Part shown: in pieces, positions 6,234 to 8,119 of the stretch
Numbering within the stretch: the first letter of the stretch is position 1
Layout: every line of letters starts with the position of its first letter
Assembly (NCBI GenBank): GCA_023253875.1
Contig: JALRFC010000069.1
Coordinates: 1-8,119, forward strand
Length of the DNA stretch: 8,119 nt
Reading direction: 5' to 3'
Source: Candidatus Kapaibacterium sp.
GTDB taxonomy: Bacteria > Bacteroidota > Ignavibacteria > Kapaibacteriales > UBA961
Notes under the pieces: generated by a model
What the model was told of the DNA's origin: nothing
The model's database searches: none
Seen by the model: the letters and a program-made list of their open reading frames with translations, nothing else
Made by a program: the position numbers and the translations under genes

Positions 6234-7637
6234 TTAAGCAGGTAATGTATCTACGATTGCTGCCGATAATTCGGCCTCTGCAACAAGGGTATCGCCGACA
6301 TATCCTTTTGCGCTCATGGCAAATGTATTGAATCGTTTGCCTGTCATGGTTACTTCCATGACCAATTGATCGCCGGGAATGACCGGTTTTCTGAATTTGG
6401 CATTATTAATTGCCATGAAAAATACCAATTTTCCTTCTTGATATGAATCGGAGTTCAATAAATACAGTCCACCCACTTGTGCCATTGCTTCTATAATCAA
6501 TACTCCTGGCATGATTGGTCTTTCAGGGAAATGACCAGGGAAAAAAGGCTCATTAATGGTAACATTTTTATACCCAATGATCTTCTTGGCTTCTCTATCA
6601 ACGTTTGTGATGCGATCAACCAATAAAAATGGATATCTATGTGGCATCACTTTCAAAATTTGATTGATGTCCAAAACGGGGATAGAAGTTGTATTCACTG
6701 TCTTTTTCTTATTCTTTTGTTCTTTGTGCAATGATCGTATTTTTTTGGCGAATTCTATATTAACGGCATGGCCTGGGCGAGCAGCCAAGATTTGACCCTT
6801 GATTGGAGCTCCAATCAGCGCCAAATCACCCAACATATCAAGTAATTTATGTCTGGCAGGTTCATTCTTAAATCGTAATAATCTATTATTCAGTATTCCA
6901 TTATGTCCCAAAACTGCATTCTGCTCTATATCAAATCTTGTGAGCATGGATCGTAATTCTTCATCCGGCATTTCTTTGTCAACAATCACAATTGCATTGT
7001 CCAAAGAACCACCACGGATCAATCCTTGCTCATGGAGGGATTCAACCTCTGTAAGAAAACAGAATGTTCTAGCGGGTGCAAAATCACGCAAAAATTCTGA
7101 ATGCAAATCAAAAAGTCCGGAATGTTGACTCGCCAATGCAGAATTTTGATAGTCAATCATCACAGTGATTCTAAAATCATCATTTGGCAATGCAACAATC
7201 TCTGTTTGCTTTGATTCATTCACATATCGAAGCATTTGATCAATTTCCACAAATTCGCGTGGTGCTTTTTGATCTTCAAAACCTGCTTGGAGCAATACTT
7301 CTGCATAAGGCAATGCACTACCATCACCAATTGGGGGCTCATTTGCCGTTAATTCCATACGGCAATTGTCAATTTCAAGTCCAACAAGTGCAGCAAGCAC
7401 ATGCTCTACAGTATGTACACTTGCGCCATTGCAAGTGATTGTGGTTCCTCTTGCAATATCGGTGACATAATCAACAAGTGCAGGAATTTCGGGATGTCCT
7501 TCCATATCGGTTCGAATGAATCTAAAACCGTAATTCTCGGGAGCCGGATGAAAAGTGATGGTGGATGGATTACCGGTATGAAGACCTATGCCACTTAGTG
7601 ACACGGATTGTTTAATGGTTCTTTGAAGGACATTCAT
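6234..7637 (-). CDS. lpxC/fabZ: Bifunctional UDP-3-O-acyl-GlcNAc deacetylase / 3-hydroxyacyl-ACP dehydratase (LpxC-FabZ fusion)
   Basis: A 467-residue fusion. Residues 1 to about 303 are LpxC, the zinc deacetylase that commits UDP-3-O-acyl-GlcNAc to lipid A. HTVEH (75-79) holds catalytic Glu78 and zinc ligand His79. The other zinc ligands are His263 and Asp267 in HKLLDMLGD, and His290 in RPGH matches E. coli His265. A short basic linker (about 304-318, rich in Lys and Asn) leads to FabZ (about 320-467), a hotdog-fold dehydratase with MPHRYPFLLVDR and FFPGHFPERPIMPG. Its catalytic pair is His369 and Glu383, with the usual spacing of 14. Both active sites look intact. The fusion is characteristic of Bacteroidota/Chlorobiota. 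FabZ and LpxA/LpxD use the same 3-hydroxyacyl-ACP pool, which makes the physical link meaningful. It starts at ATG 7637, 29 bases after lpxD, and no Shine-Dalgarno sequence is evident. Confidence 0.97.
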   Translation of the reverse strand: MNVLQRTIKQSVSLSGIGLHTGNPSTITFHPAPENYGFRFIRTDMEGHPEIPALVDYVTDIARGTTITCNGASVHTVEHVLAALVGLEIDNCRMELTANEPPIGDGSALPYAEVLLQAGFEDQKAPREFVEIDQMLRYVNESKQTEIVALPNDDFRITVMIDYQNSALASQHSGLFDLHSEFLRDFAPARTFCFLTEVESLHEQGLIRGGSLDNAIVIVDKEMPDEELRSMLTRFDIEQNAVLGHNGILNNRLLRFKNEPARHKLLDMLGDLALIGAPIKGQILAARPGHAVNIEFAKKIRSLHKEQKNKKKTVNTTSIPVLDINQILKVMPHRYPFLLVDRITNVDREAKKIIGYKNVTINEPFFPGHFPERPIMPGVLIIEAMAQVGGLYLLNSDSYQEGKLVFFMAINNAKFRKPVIPGDQLVMEVTMTGKRFNTFAMSAKGYVGDTLVAEAELSAAIVDTLPA

Positions 7638-7650
7638 GCTGTGGCTCAGT

Positions 7651-7670
7651 GTAATTTGATGGCAAATTAC
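7651..7670. repeat. Short inverted repeat spanning the lpxD stop codon
   Basis: A perfect 8-bp inverted repeat (GTAATTTG at 7651-7658, CAAATTAC at 7663-7670) with a 4-base loop covers the lpxD stop codon and the start of the lpxD-lpxC/fabZ gap. In the lpx message no T tract follows, so it is not a terminator for lpxD. On the plus strand GAGG and then six T residues follow, but no plus-strand gene is present to terminate. It is AT-rich, and the stem would be weak. Confidence 0.45.
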
Positions 7671-8119
7671 GAGGTTTTTTGATTTTCTACTGCTTGTTCC
7701 AATTCTTTGATGCGTTGTTCAAGCGAAGTGACCAATTTGAGTAATTCCGGCAATTGCTGTGATGCGAAAATTCTTCTGATCTCTTTTCCTCGCTCAATTG
7801 CAGGACTACCAAAATATATTCCCGATTGTTCAATACTCTGCGCTATACCTGATTGACCAAATACTATAACATCGTCAGCAGTTGATAGATGGCCTACTGT
7901 ACCAACTTGACCCGCAAAACGATTCCTGGCTCCAATCTTCGCACTTCCGGCGATGCCAACCTGTGCGGCAAAAGCAGTGTGTTGACCAATGCTGACATTA
8001 TGTGCAATGTGAACAAGATTATCAATCTTCACACCTCGAGAAATGACTGTAGAATTCACCACAGAACGATCAATCGTGGTATTGGCACCGATTTCAACAT
8101 CATCTTCGATCACGACATT
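7667..8119 (-). CDS. lpxD: UDP-3-O-(3-hydroxyacyl)glucosamine N-acyltransferase LpxD, C-terminal part (runs off the right edge)
   Basis: Third enzyme of lipid A synthesis: it adds a 3-hydroxyacyl chain to the 2-amino group of the deacetylated UDP-sugar made by LpxC. The last 150 residues are present; the frame is open to the window edge (it reads NVVIEDDVEIGANTTIDR at the boundary), so the apparent GTG at 8113 is internal, not a start. Hexapeptide repeats form the left-handed beta helix. IAHN holds the catalytic His (window residue 40, E. coli His239), and the second conserved His is in TVGH (residue 77, E. coli His276), with the same spacing of 37. The C-terminal segment from about residue 122 is a charged, heptad-like helix (SLEQRIKELEQAVEN), as expected for the trimer's C-terminal helices. 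The N-terminal uridine-binding domain is outside the window. It is first of the visible genes in the lpx operon. Confidence 0.95.
   Translation of the reverse strand, partial: NVVIEDDVEIGANTTIDRSVVNSTVISRGVKIDNLVHIAHNVSIGQHTAFAAQVGIAGSAKIGARNRFAGQVGTVGHLSTADDVIVFGQSGIAQSIEQSGIYFGSPAIERGKEIRRIFASQQLPELLKLVTSLEQRIKELEQAVENQKTS

Noticed and set aside
6799..7128. A 109-codon open frame on the plus strand opposite lpxC/fabZ
   Set aside because: Antisense to the conserved LpxC catalytic region; no family features.

Overview
The window is ordinary core-genome DNA from a Gram-negative (diderm, lipopolysaccharide-making) bacterium of the Bacteroidota/Chlorobiota group. Candidatus Kapabacteria or Ignavibacteria-like lineages fit best. 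The evidence is a fused lpxC/fabZ gene between lpxD and lpxA, a large PD40-repeat/OmpA outer-membrane protein, a Bacteroidota-type phosphohexomutase, a moderately AT-rich composition, and starts that mostly lack a clear Shine-Dalgarno sequence. The exact phylum is an inference. The DNA is densely coding: no gene-free stretch exceeds about 135 bases, and there are no tRNA or rRNA genes, CRISPR arrays, insertion sequences or phage genes that I can see.

Layout. Positions 1-397 (minus) hold the N-terminal part of a phosphoglucosamine/phosphomannomutase-like enzyme. It is separated by a strong minus-strand terminator (466-497) from a 918-residue PD40/OmpA protein (516-3272, minus). Upstream of that, and in the same direction, is a stand-alone biotin carboxyl carrier protein (3319-3846, minus). 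A 133-bp divergent intergenic region (3847-3979) leads into a plus-strand pair: an MGMT/Atl-like alkyl-DNA protein (3980-4318) and a Tat-exported superoxide dismutase (4337-5056). These converge, with directly abutting stop codons, on a minus-strand operon read from the right edge: lpxD (partial), lpxC/fabZ, lpxA, and a small VanZ-like membrane protein.

How the genes work together. LpxA, LpxC and LpxD are the first three committed steps of lipid A synthesis. The FabZ half of the fusion uses the same (R)-3-hydroxyacyl-ACP pool for fatty-acid elongation, so the operon sits at the branch point between phospholipid and lipid A. The PD40/OmpA protein probably anchors the outer membrane to peptidoglycan. 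The plus-strand pair looks like a small damage-defence unit (DNA alkylation and periplasmic superoxide).

Most interesting points. A rho-independent terminator for the sod transcript appears to lie inside the opposing vanZ-like gene, so the sod 3' UTR would be antisense to that gene. LpxA has Ile where the E. coli enzyme has His160, and Ala at the acyl-chain ruler position. The MGMT/Atl-like protein is short but keeps the Cys. The OmpA protein carries two apparently intact peptidoglycan-binding domains. I did not find a convincing new biological system here.
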